From contig CAZSHM010000002.1 in the NCBI GenBank assembly GCA_964606855.1, forward strand, positions 35,718 to 99,717: a DNA stretch of 64,000 nt, in the 5' to 3' direction. A model generated the notes under the pieces. That model had not been told where the DNA came from. It did no database searches and saw only the letters and a program-made list of their open reading frames with translations. The stretch's first letter is position 1; every line of letters starts with the position of its first letter. Source of the stretch: UBA7185 sp964606855. Lineage in GTDB: Bacteria > Bacillota > Peptococcia > Peptococcales > Peptococcaceae. Below are positions 52,645 to 61,060 of the stretch, piece after piece. The translations under genes and the position numbers were made by a program.

Positions 52645-53292
52645 CTACTTGGAGACTTTTACCATGGAGGGGCGAAGCACCCGCTCGTTCAGCTGATACC
52701 CGGCCCGCACTTCCTCCACCACGGTGTCCTCCGGCACGCTGTCGTCCTCCACCTGCAGGATAGCCTCGTGCACCCGCGGATCAAACGGCTGTCCAACCGC
52801 CTCAATCTTGCGCATGCCCGCCTTCTCCAGCACTTCCAGGAACTGGCGATAGATCATCTCTACCCCCTTGAGCATGTTCTGCACTTCCTTGCTCTCCCCC
52901 GAATGCTTTAGGGCCAGCTGAAAATTGTCCAGCACCGGCAGCAGCTGTTCAATCAGCTTTGCGTTGCTGTACTTGACGAGATCGTCCTTCTCCTGCGCCG
53001 TGCGGCGCTTGTAGTTCTCAAAGTCCGCCGCCGTCCGCAGGAATCTCTGGTTCAGATCCGCAAGCTCCGCCTCCAGCTGCGCGGCTTTCTGCTCCGGCGG
53101 CACTTCTTCCGCCGCATCCTCCGCCTCGGCATCCTCCGGCTCGGCATCCTCCGGCTCCAAAACTTCCGGTTCCGGATTTTCCGGCGCCGAACCCTTCGGA
53201 TCCAAAACCTCCGCATCGGCCGCTTCCGCTCCCGATGGCTGTGCGTCCACGGATTTTTTCTCCTCCCTGGACTTTTTGTCTTCTTTCGCCAT
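52645..53292 (-). CDS. grpE: Nucleotide exchange factor GrpE
   Basis: Releases ADP from DnaK. About 215 residues: a long acidic N-terminal stretch (~25-70, repeats of EPEDAE type), a coiled coil (~75-130) and the C-terminal beta wing with VGQPFDPRVHEAILQVED and AGYQLNERVLRPSMVKVS. The start could be ATG 53292 or TTG 53298; AAGGAG lies 12 or 6 nt away, respectively. The acidic arm is longer than in most GrpE. Confidence 0.95.
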   Translation of the reverse strand: MAKEDKKSREEKKSVDAQPSGAEAADAEVLDPKGSAPENPEPEVLEPEDAEPEDAEAEDAAEEVPPEQKAAQLEAELADLNQRFLRTAADFENYKRRTAQEKDDLVKYSNAKLIEQLLPVLDNFQLALKHSGESKEVQNMLKGVEMIYRQFLEVLEKAGMRKIEAVGQPFDPRVHEAILQVEDDSVPEDTVVEEVRAGYQLNERVLRPSMVKVSK

Positions 53293-53468
53293 ACGCAAGT
53301 CACGCTCCTTTGTGCTTGGACTGTCTGTCCGCTGTTCCGTTTGCCGTATCGGTTCTCTCCCTGTCCTCTATCGTATTCTTTCAGATTCTATCAGATTTCA
53401 TTCGATTCATGCGGTTCGGATCGGATCCTGTCGGTTTTCCCGGAGCCTCCGCACGTCCGCCCAACCGC

Positions 53469-55001
53469 TCACGCGCCCTGCTCCGGCCGGTATTCCTTTC
53501 GCTTCACGATGACGTGGATGCGCAGGATGGCCTCCGCCACCTCGCCTGCCGTCCGCAGGCCGTGCAGTTTCACATAGAGGGGATCCACAATCCCGGCGAT
53601 GTAGAGATCGCTGACCTTGCCGCTGTCGCAGTCGATGGCCAGATGATGATTCTTCTGCAGCGCCTGCGCGCGGTGCACATCGCCCAGTTTCTCCAGCGGG
53701 TTGAATCCCGCGTTGGCCACAATCTGCAGAAACGGCTTCTCCAGCGCCGCGATGACACAGTCCGCGCCAAAGGACGCCATGCCCGGGAGCGCGCTCTTGC
53801 GCTGCTCCAGCGCGCTGGCCACCGCCAGTTCCGCCGCGCCGCCGCCGGTCACCAGCCCGCTCTGCAGCGCCAGCTGGACGCTGGAGGCGGCATCCTTGGC
53901 GATGCGCTCCCTCTCGCCCACCACCTCGCCGGTGGCGGCACCCAGAAGGATGGTCGCCGTGGCTTTGCCCGCGCCGCCCCGCACCTTGGTGCAGCCGTGC
54001 TTCTCGTCGCCCGTGATCTGCTCCGCCGTGCCGAACTGGCCGCGCAATGCCTCCGCGGATTTGTGCAGCGCGCTGCGCTTGAGCGGCTGTGCCCCCACGT
54101 GCTCCGCCAGCGCTGTCAGCTCCCGGCGGGGCAGGCGAGAGATCACCAGGACGCCGGCATCCGCCAGGAGCTCCGCCGCCGTCTCATCGACGCCCTGACC
54201 CACAAACACCGCCTGCGCGCCGGCCTCGATGATGCGCGCCACGCCGGAGCGGAACTCCTCCTGCAGGGCGAGGTAGCGCTGGAAGCCGCTCTCCGTGGCC
54301 AGCGCCCCGGAGTCCAATTCCTCCGGCTCCAGCGCGTCGTCCAGCACCATCACGGCGATCGTGCCGGAAAGTTCCAGCGGCATCTGCTTGCTGAGCCGTT
54401 CCCGGCTCAGCAGGACGCCGTTCCAGACCTCGCTCTCCGCGCCCTCCACAGCCCGTACCTGCCTGGAAAAGTGAAAACTCTCCTCCAGCAATTTCTCCCG
54501 GCCGATGAGATAGGCGCCGTCCATAATCAGGCGGGCGATCTCCGCATTCTCGCGGCCCGCCACGTAGGCGATGTTGTACAGCTGGCCCGTGTCCAGACTT
54601 CCCACCTGCACCGACTCCGCCTCCATCAGGCGGCAGGCCTCCTCTACACCGAAGCGCAGCCCCGTCAGCACCTGAGCCACCGGAACGCCCCGGCTCACCT
54701 GCTCCAGTCCCCGCACCACCATCTCGCCGGCCATCAGCGCCGCCGTGGTGGTGCCGTCGCCCGCCTCCTCCTCCTGCGCGTTGACGGCGTGGATCAGCAT
54801 GCGCGCAACCGGGTGTGTGACCTCCATCTGGTTGAGGATCGTCACGCCGTCGTTTGTGATGACAACGCCGCCGAAGGGATCGACCAGCATCGTGTCCAGC
54901 CCCTTGGGGCCGATGGTGCTCTCCACTGCGGACATGACCGCCCGCACGGCGTTCGCGTTGTTCTCCAACAGATCAAACTTTGTCTCCTGCGGTTCGCTCA
55001 C
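53469..55001 (-). CDS. Archaeal-like (group II/III) chaperonin inside the hrcA operon
   Basis: A 510-residue thermosome/CCT-type chaperonin, not GroEL. It has GPKGLDTML (31-39), ITNDGVTIL (48-56), the ATP-site GDGTTTAALMAGE (81-93) and GGGAAELAVA (~384-393), with an equatorial-intermediate-apical layout and a helical-lid-like apical region. The start is GTG 55001, 6 nt after GGAGG. It sits between hrcA (85 nt upstream) and grpE, downstream of CIRCE. Bacterial chaperonins of this group (group III, known from Carboxydothermus) are also placed in dnaK operons. The C-terminus lacks the GGM tail of GroEL. Confidence 0.93.
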   Translation of the reverse strand: MSEPQETKFDLLENNANAVRAVMSAVESTIGPKGLDTMLVDPFGGVVITNDGVTILNQMEVTHPVARMLIHAVNAQEEEAGDGTTTAALMAGEMVVRGLEQVSRGVPVAQVLTGLRFGVEEACRLMEAESVQVGSLDTGQLYNIAYVAGRENAEIARLIMDGAYLIGREKLLEESFHFSRQVRAVEGAESEVWNGVLLSRERLSKQMPLELSGTIAVMVLDDALEPEELDSGALATESGFQRYLALQEEFRSGVARIIEAGAQAVFVGQGVDETAAELLADAGVLVISRLPRRELTALAEHVGAQPLKRSALHKSAEALRGQFGTAEQITGDEKHGCTKVRGGAGKATATILLGAATGEVVGERERIAKDAASSVQLALQSGLVTGGGAAELAVASALEQRKSALPGMASFGADCVIAALEKPFLQIVANAGFNPLEKLGDVHRAQALQKNHHLAIDCDSGKVSDLYIAGIVDPLYVKLHGLRTAGEVAEAILRIHVIVKRKEYRPEQGA

Positions 55002-55086
55002 CGGCACCCTCCGTTCCAGTCTTTTTCCGATTTCTCCGACCGCGCTCCCGGCGCGCCGCGCGTTTCTGTCCTGACGGAATGCGGCG

Positions 55087-56118
55087 CTACGTCTTCTCGC
55101 GGTAGGTCTCTTCCAGCGTCTTGGCCATCGCGTCCAGCATGGCCACCGCCGTGGCGTAGTCCATGCGGGTCGGGCCGATCAGCCCGACTTTGCCCACCGT
55201 CTCGCCGTCCAGCTTGTAGTTCGCCACAATGACGCTGCAGTCCTTCGCGACGTCCAGGCCCGTCTCCGCGCCGATCTTCACCGTGATGCCGCTCTCGCCG
55301 TCGTTCTCCATCAGCTGCGTCACCACTTCCTCCTGCTCCAGGGACTGCAGCAGGCTTTTGACGCGGTCGACATCCTTGAACTCCGGCTGGGACAGCATGT
55401 TGAGCCCGCCTCCCATGTAGATCTGCGGATCCTTCTTTTCAATGTTGAGGATGGACGACAACATCTCCAAGGCGCGATCCACGACCTGCCGCTGCCTCGT
55501 GAGTTTCTGGAAGATGTTCTCCAGGATACTGCGCTGCCAGTCATCGACCTTGAGCCCGCGCAGATTCTGGTTGAGCATCATCGACACCAGTTCCAAATCC
55601 TCCTTGGTCATGGTCTCCGGAATTTCCAGGAAGCGGTTCTCGATCTTTTCGTCCTCCGTGATGATGACCATCAGCGCTTTTCCCGGCTCCACCAGGAGCA
55701 GCTGCAAAAGTTCCAGCGCGGCATTCTGCCTTCCCTCCACGATGGCCACCGTGGTACAGTTGGTGATATCCGCCAGCTGCTGCATCGCAGTCTGCAGCAC
55801 ATCGCCCACCTGCTGCCGCTTGTCGCGGATGGCCTGCCGGATGAGCTGCCTGGCCTCCTCCTGGATGTCGCTCTGGGACATCAGGTAGTCCACATAGTAG
55901 CGGTAGCCGGCATCGGATGGAATCCGCCCCGATGATGTGTGCGGCTGTTCGATCAGCCCCATCTCCTCCAGATCGGCCATCTCGTTGCGGATGGTGGCAG
56001 AGCTGACGCCGAGGTCGTATTTTTTGGATATGGTCCTGGAGCCGACCGGTTCGGCCGTCTCGATATAGTCCAACACCACGGCCTCCAGAATTTTTTGCTT
56101 CCGGCTGTCCATTTCCAT
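55087..56118 (-). CDS. hrcA: Heat-inducible repressor HrcA
   Basis: Repressor of class I heat-shock genes; binds CIRCE. The 343-residue protein has the N-terminal winged helix (KILEAVVLDYIETAEPVGSR, VSSATIRNEMADLEEMGLIE), a GAF-like core and a dimerisation region. ATG 56118 is preferred to a GTG 9 nt earlier because GAGG lies 8 nt upstream. The CIRCE element at 56204-56230 lies between promoter and gene, so HrcA represses its own operon, and the chaperonin with it. Confidence 0.97.
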   Translation of the reverse strand: MEMDSRKQKILEAVVLDYIETAEPVGSRTISKKYDLGVSSATIRNEMADLEEMGLIEQPHTSSGRIPSDAGYRYYVDYLMSQSDIQEEARQLIRQAIRDKRQQVGDVLQTAMQQLADITNCTTVAIVEGRQNAALELLQLLLVEPGKALMVIITEDEKIENRFLEIPETMTKEDLELVSMMLNQNLRGLKVDDWQRSILENIFQKLTRQRQVVDRALEMLSSILNIEKKDPQIYMGGGLNMLSQPEFKDVDRVKSLLQSLEQEEVVTQLMENDGESGITVKIGAETGLDVAKDCSVIVANYKLDGETVGKVGLIGPTRMDYATAVAMLDAMAKTLEETYREKT

Positions 56119-56203
56119 AGGTTCCACCTCTTTTATTCTGGCATTTGCCCGACCTGTCGTATAACAGAATACGCTCTTTCCTCTCGTTGTGTTGTGTCGG
56201 TTG

Positions 56204-56230
56204 TTAGCACTCTATCGAGTCGAGTGCTAA
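56204..56230. promoter_or_regulatory. CIRCE operator
   Basis: TTAGCACTC-N9-GAGTGCTAA, a perfect match to the CIRCE consensus. It starts 7 bp after the -10 of the hrcA promoter. Confidence 0.99.
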
Positions 56231-56237
56231 CAATATT

Positions 56238-56266
56238 AATATAGTACGGCAGGGGCAGAAAGTCAA
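56238..56266 (-). promoter_or_regulatory. Promoter of the hrcA operon
   Basis: TTGACT (56261-56266), a 17-bp spacer and TATATT (56238-56243), followed directly by CIRCE. With the ctpA terminator this fills the AT-rich part of the 399-base gap 56119-56517; nothing else was seen there. Confidence 0.9.
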
Positions 56267-56403
56267 TCCTTTTTTTTAAAAAAATCAAATTTTTTCACCT
56301 CTCTCCCCAAACCGGGCGCGCGAGCGAGGAAAAATGCCGCGGCACGCGGCCGGATTTCCGGTGTTTTCGCCAAACTAGTTCGCATCAAGCCCCGGGCGCG
56401 GCC

Positions 56404-56439
56404 AAAAAAAACGCCGCCGCGGCAAAAACCGCGACGGCG
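56404..56439 (-). terminator. Terminator of ftsEX-ctpA
   Basis: On the minus strand CGCCGTCGCGG / CCGCGGCGGCG forms the stem, followed by eight T residues. Confidence 0.85.
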
Positions 56440-56517
56440 CCGGCATCCGGAGATGCCCCACCTGATTGCTCTTGCAAGATCCGCCCTGTCCCGCCGATTC
56501 CGCCCGCCCATGCCGGA

Positions 56518-57651
56518 TCAGCGCGCCGCCTGCAGCAGAGAGACCGCCCGCTCCAGCTGCAGATCCGTCTCCGCGCCCTCCGGCAGTTCTACCAGAACGT
56601 CCGGGCGGATGCCCACGCCGTGGATATCGTTGCGCAGCGGCGTCAGATACTTGGCCTCCGTAATCTTCATGGCGGTGCCGTCCCCGTAGAGATAAACCCC
56701 CTGCACAAGCCCTTTGCCGAAGGTCTGCGTGCCCACCAGCGTGGCCACACCGCTCTCCTGCAGCGCGGCCGCGAGGATCTCCGCGGCGCTGGCCGTGTTG
56801 CCGTTGACCAGCACCGCCAGCGGCACCTTGATCTGCGCCTCAGTGGCGCTCTTCGTCTCCGTCTCGCCGTCCGCCGACACCACATGGACGATGGGCCCCT
56901 CCGGCACAAAGACACGCGCCACGTCCACCGCCGCGTTCACCTCGCCGCCGCCGTTGTCGCGCAGATCGAGGATCATTCCCGTGAAGCCGTCCTCCACCAG
57001 CGTGTTCACCTGCTCGGCAAACTCCTCCGCCGTGCGCATGGAAAACTCGTAGATGCGCACATAGGCGATCTCCGGATCCTCTGCCAACCGCTCCGCGTGC
57101 ACCGTCTGGATGCTGCCCAGCTTAAAGCGCGTGACGGTGAACGTCCGCTCCGCGCCGTCCCGCTCCACGGTGACCTCAACCGCGGTGTCGGCCAGCCCGC
57201 GCATCCGCGCCACAGCTTCATCCAACGTCATCCCGTCGGTGCGCACCCCGTCGATGGCGCGGAGGATATCCCCCGCCCGGATGCCCGCCTGTTCCGCCGG
57301 GCTGTCCGCAATCGGCGAGAGGATCACCAGCCGCCCCTCGTCATCCTCGGCGGTGTAGACACCGATGCCGTAAACGTCGCCGCTCACCTCCGTCATGAAC
57401 CCGGACAGCGCTTCCGCATCGATATAGGATGTGTAGCGGTCTCCCAGACTGTCCAGCATTCCCCGGACGGCGCCGTCGGTCAGTTTTCCGGCGTCGGTCT
57501 CGCCCAGAAATTTATCGTCAATCAAGTACAGCGTCCGCGCGATCTTCTGGACCTGGTCGAAGTTGCACGCCAAAAACACGCCCACCCCCAGCGTCACCAG
57601 ACAGCAGAACACCAGCACGACATCCCGCAGCACTTTCCAAACCTGTCTCAT
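56518..57651 (-). CDS. S41-family C-terminal processing protease
   Basis: Membrane-anchored serine protease acting outside the membrane. The 377-residue protein has an N-terminal helix (~10-28), a PDZ domain (~85-170, with GIRAGDILRAIDG) and the catalytic domain with Ser in NGNTASAAEILAAAL (~285) and Lys in TFGKGLVQ (~313). CtpB in Bacillus follows ftsEX in the same way and acts in sporulation signalling. It follows ftsX by 48 nt. GGAGGAG precedes the start. Confidence 0.94.
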   Translation of the reverse strand: MRQVWKVLRDVVLVFCCLVTLGVGVFLACNFDQVQKIARTLYLIDDKFLGETDAGKLTDGAVRGMLDSLGDRYTSYIDAEALSGFMTEVSGDVYGIGVYTAEDDEGRLVILSPIADSPAEQAGIRAGDILRAIDGVRTDGMTLDEAVARMRGLADTAVEVTVERDGAERTFTVTRFKLGSIQTVHAERLAEDPEIAYVRIYEFSMRTAEEFAEQVNTLVEDGFTGMILDLRDNGGGEVNAAVDVARVFVPEGPIVHVVSADGETETKSATEAQIKVPLAVLVNGNTASAAEILAAALQESGVATLVGTQTFGKGLVQGVYLYGDGTAMKITEAKYLTPLRNDIHGVGIRPDVLVELPEGAETDLQLERAVSLLQAAR

Positions 57652-57699
57652 CTTGTTCTCCTCCCGCGCCGGATGCCCTTCCCGCAGCCATCCGCCGGC

Positions 57700-58596
57700 T
57701 CAGACGCGCAGATACTTCCGCATGGCGATGTTGCTGCCCAGAGCGCCCAGGAGCATGCCGCCGCCCAAGAGGATCAGCATGATCGTCCACAGCAGCTTGG
57801 AATCATCCAGAAGATCGACAAAGCTGATGTGCAGCACCATGTAGTCCAGAACTGCGTGGTAGCCGAAGTAGAGCAGCGCGTCCGCGATCAGCGCCCCGAT
57901 CACGCCGATGATGAGCCCTTCCAGGAAGAAGGGGATGCGCACGTAGAAGTCCGTGGCGCCGACATATTTCATGATGCTGATCTCCTCGCCGCGCGCCGCC
58001 ACCGTCAGGCGGATGGTGCTGTTGACCAGAAAGAGCGCGATCAAGAGCATCGCCGCCACCACCACCACGCACACCAATTCCAGTGTGCTGCTGAGCGCGA
58101 TCATGTTCTCCACCACGTCCTGTCCGTAGCGCACCAGCTCGATCTGCGGGAACCGTTCCGCATCCTCCAGATAGGCCACGGCACCGGCAATCTGCTCCAT
58201 CTGCTCTACCTTGATGTGGTATACATCGGGCAGCGGGTTGACGCCCCCCGTGGCCTCGGCCAGCTGCGTCTCGTCAAAGCGCTGTCCGATTTGTTCCAGC
58301 GCCTCCTCCTTGGGCACAAAGGTCGCCTGCTGGAAGCCCGGTATCTCGTGGAAGGACGGCTCCAGCGCCAGGGCATCCTCGCGGCTCAGGTCATCCTGCA
58401 GAAAGACCGCGATCTCCAGTTCGTCCTCCATATCGTTGGTGATATGCTCGCTGTTGGCCGCCAGGAGCGCTGTCGCGCCCAGCACCGTCAGCATGATGGC
58501 CACGGTCACCACCGAGATCAGCACCATGCCCTTGTGCCGCCACAGCGACCGCATCGTGTCTCGAAATCCGTACTGCAGATATCTAATGAACTTCAA
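57700..58596 (-). CDS. ftsX: Cell-division ABC permease FtsX
   Basis: Membrane subunit of FtsEX, which activates peptidoglycan hydrolases from inside the cell. The 298-residue protein has four transmembrane helices, a large outer loop between helices 1 and 2 (~55-165) and the FtsX domain ending in RGEEISIMKYVGATDFYVRI. TTG 58596 is chosen because GGGGAGGG lies 7 nt upstream; ATG 58620 in the same frame has no clear site. It overlaps ftsE by 14 nt. Confidence 0.95.
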   Translation of the reverse strand: MKFIRYLQYGFRDTMRSLWRHKGMVLISVVTVAIMLTVLGATALLAANSEHITNDMEDELEIAVFLQDDLSREDALALEPSFHEIPGFQQATFVPKEEALEQIGQRFDETQLAEATGGVNPLPDVYHIKVEQMEQIAGAVAYLEDAERFPQIELVRYGQDVVENMIALSSTLELVCVVVVAAMLLIALFLVNSTIRLTVAARGEEISIMKYVGATDFYVRIPFFLEGLIIGVIGALIADALLYFGYHAVLDYMVLHISFVDLLDDSKLLWTIMLILLGGGMLLGALGSNIAMRKYLRV

Positions 58597-59278
58597 CGTG
58601 ATACCCTCCCCGCTTGTCATCCCGCACCAGCTCGCCGCCCACCAGTTCCAGCACTCGGTGGCTGGCCCGGTTGACGATGCCGCTGTCGTGGGTTGCCATG
58701 ACGACGGTGGTGCCGCCGATGTTGATATCGTTCAGGATGTCCATGATGCCCCGCGCCGTCTCTGGGTCGAGATTGCCCGTGGGCTCGTCGGCGATGACGA
58801 TCTGCGGGTTGTTCACGATGGCCCGCGCGATGGCCACGCGCTGCTGTTCGCCGCCGGAGAGTTCCAGGGGGAAGTGTGTCTTGCGGTCCTCCAGTCCCAC
58901 CAGCCGCAGCGCATAGTCCACTTTGCGCGTCACTTCCCGCCGGCTGGCGCCCAGGACTTCCACCGCGAAGGCCACGTTCTCGTAGGCGGTGCGATCGTCC
59001 AGCAGGCGGTAATTCTGAAAGATAAAGCCGATATTGCGCCGATAGTGGGGGATCGCCCGCGCCTTGAGACGGGTGATGCTGTGCCCGTTGACCAGAATGT
59101 TCCCGTCGCTGGGCAGAATCTCCCGGATCAGAAGTTTGGTGAAGGTGGATTTACCGGCGCCGCTGGCCCCCACCAGAAAGACAAACTCCCCCTCCTCTAT
59201 CTTTACGTCGATGTCCCGCAGGCCGACCGTCCCGTTCGGAAACACCTTGGATACATTGATAAACTGGATCATCGTCAT
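58583..59278 (-). CDS. ftsE: Cell-division ATP-binding protein FtsE
   Basis: ATPase of FtsEX. The 231-residue protein has Walker A GASGAGKST, signature LSGGEQQR, Walker B VIADEPTGNLD and the switch His in ATHDSG. The ribosome site is poor; ATG 59278 and ATG 59272 are both possible. The promoter lies at 59348-59376, with an A-tract repeat array directly upstream of it. Confidence 0.97.
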   Translation of the reverse strand: MTMIQFINVSKVFPNGTVGLRDIDVKIEEGEFVFLVGASGAGKSTFTKLLIREILPSDGNILVNGHSITRLKARAIPHYRRNIGFIFQNYRLLDDRTAYENVAFAVEVLGASRREVTRKVDYALRLVGLEDRKTHFPLELSGGEQQRVAIARAIVNNPQIVIADEPTGNLDPETARGIMDILNDINIGGTTVVMATHDSGIVNRASHRVLELVGGELVRDDKRGGYHVEVH

Positions 59279-59347
59279 CGTCCAACACCACTCCCGCGCC
59301 CCCGTGTCCGGGTTGTTCTCTCTCGCCGCCTGCCCATCCTATTGTAT

Positions 59348-59376
59348 AGTATAGCAAAAAATTGTGTGCGTTAAGT
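59348..59376 (-). promoter_or_regulatory. Promoter of ftsE with weak -35 and extended -10
   Basis: TATACT (59348-59353) has a TGC extension, while the hexamer 17 bp upstream is only ACTTAA (59371-59376). The repeats starting at 59374 would act as an upstream A-tract element. Confidence 0.65.
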
Positions 59377-59441
59377 AAATTTTTGAGTGAATTCTTTGAC
59401 TGAATTTTTTTGAGCTAATTTTTTCGTGTCAATTTTTTTCG
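59374..59441. repeat. Five imperfect 12-15-bp A/T-tract repeats
   Basis: AGTAAATTTTTG, AGTGAATTCTTTG, ACTGAATTTTTTTG, AGCTAATTTTTTCG and TGTCAATTTTTTTCG follow each other without gaps from 59374 to 59441. The array lies between the ftsE promoter and the last codons of the GH26-like gene. Confidence 0.85.
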
Positions 59442-61021
59442 CCAGCCGCGCCGGCCCGCGCGGCCTCCTGCGCCGCGTTCTGCGCTGCCCAGCCCGCCTT
59501 GAAATGCGCCAGCGTCTCCGCCGTCTCGTCGAGCCAATAGGGGCGCGCCGGAACCTCGCCCGGCACGGCCCAGTCACAGGCGTTCCACCAGATGGCGACC
59601 TTGATGGCGGGGTATTGATCCATTCCTCGGAACATGTCGTCGATCCAAGCCGCCTTGTCCCCGCCGATGCTGCTGCAGGCGAACTCCGTGATCAGAAGCG
59701 GCTGGCTGCACATGGCCAGACTCTTCTGATACAGCGGCGCATAGATGGCATCAAAGCTGCTCCAGGTTTCCCCCGCGTAGTAGGTGCCCGTGTTGTAGCC
59801 CGTGAGTCCGACGAGATCCACATAGGCGTTGCCCGGATAGTAGAGCTCCATGGCGTTCCAGGTGAAGTCCGGGAAAGAGCGCCCGTTTGGGTTCCACACC
59901 CAGAGCACATTGTCGGCCCCGGCCGCGGCGAAAATGTCGTGCAGGTACCGATAGCACTGTTTGTAGATCTCCGTGTCCTTGCCGGTGTGGTAGGCGGAGT
60001 AGATGCACCAGTCGCCGTTCATCTCGTTGCCGAAACGCAGGAGCACCGGATGTTCAAAGGCGGCCACCGCCTGCGCGAAATGTTTCAGATAGGCGTCCTG
60101 CTCCCCGTTTAAAATATCATACATGGCGTTGTCCTGCTTGTAGTCACCGGTCTGCAGCGTCAGTTCCACGATGTAGCCCTGGCTGTAGGCCCGCTCCAGC
60201 CCTTGGATCACCGTCTCGATGGAGGTGGAGCCGAAGAGGTGGTGATAGTAGAGCAAAAATTTGAAGCGCTGCCCCAGCTGCTCCTCCAGCTTCAGCACGT
60301 TCGTGAGATTCCCCGGCGCCGTCGGCTCGAAGATCCCCCATGTGAGGGGCGCGTCCCCGGAAAAATACTGGCGCTGAAGCACGCGCGTCTCCAGATTGTG
60401 CCGCGCCAGCCGCGCCTCCTGCTCCTCCGCCGTCTCGCGGAAGCTCACCTGCGTCAGCGCCTCTGTCGGCTCGATGAACCGCAGGCTGCGCAGCATGCCC
60501 ATGTAGGCCGCGTCCCGGGAGATATCCCGCGTCGATTTGATAAAGACACTGTAAGCCAGATTGGCAGTCTTGCGGAAATCGGCGGTGTAGTAGTAGTTTT
60601 TGTCGTTGGGCACCTGTTTTAAGGGCGCGCGGTGCCAGCGCGTGATCTGCACCGTGTACCCGTTGATCTTCTGAGAGACCGTGGAGTAGCCTTGGTGATC
60701 CGCCGTGTTCTTGGCCACGCCGCCGTTGGAATAGTTGACATAGCTCGCATAGCTGGCGCCGTCCAGCGGCTGCCGGTAGATCTCCACTCGGCACTCGTCA
60801 TTGGAAAATACCGTGCAGAGCGGACGCAGACTCTCATCCACCTGCAAGGTATCCGGATAATCGACACGATAGCCCATCATCGGCTCCGTGTACCGGATCG
60901 TTCCTGCAAATGCCGTCCCGCTCTCCAGGCACAGCACGCCCAGAAGGACAGCTCCAAAGAGCGCAGCCCGCCAAAAGCCGCGCCGAGTGCATCTTTCCGC
61001 CATGTTTCTGTCCAAGTTCAT
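59429..61021 (-). CDS. Secreted GH26-like glycoside hydrolase
   Basis: A 530-residue protein with a signal peptide (~16-39, RRGFWRAALFGAVLLGV, AFAG). The C-terminal half (~235-515) is a TIM barrel like the GH26 beta-mannanase family, with the acid/base Glu in RFGNEMNG (~332) and the nucleophile Glu in LITEFACSS (~444). Residues ~40-190 form a separate domain of beta character that I do not recognise. It starts 39 nt after the LtaS-like gene and is likely cotranscribed, so the substrate may be a wall or surface glycan rather than a plant fibre. Confidence 0.85.
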   Translation of the reverse strand: MNLDRNMAERCTRRGFWRAALFGAVLLGVLCLESGTAFAGTIRYTEPMMGYRVDYPDTLQVDESLRPLCTVFSNDECRVEIYRQPLDGASYASYVNYSNGGVAKNTADHQGYSTVSQKINGYTVQITRWHRAPLKQVPNDKNYYYTADFRKTANLAYSVFIKSTRDISRDAAYMGMLRSLRFIEPTEALTQVSFRETAEEQEARLARHNLETRVLQRQYFSGDAPLTWGIFEPTAPGNLTNVLKLEEQLGQRFKFLLYYHHLFGSTSIETVIQGLERAYSQGYIVELTLQTGDYKQDNAMYDILNGEQDAYLKHFAQAVAAFEHPVLLRFGNEMNGDWCIYSAYHTGKDTEIYKQCYRYLHDIFAAAGADNVLWVWNPNGRSFPDFTWNAMELYYPGNAYVDLVGLTGYNTGTYYAGETWSSFDAIYAPLYQKSLAMCSQPLLITEFACSSIGGDKAAWIDDMFRGMDQYPAIKVAIWWNACDWAVPGEVPARPYWLDETAETLAHFKAGWAAQNAAQEAARAGAAGEKN

Positions 61022-61060
61022 AGAACCGCCCCTTCTCTCCTGCCCGCGGTGCGCACGCCG

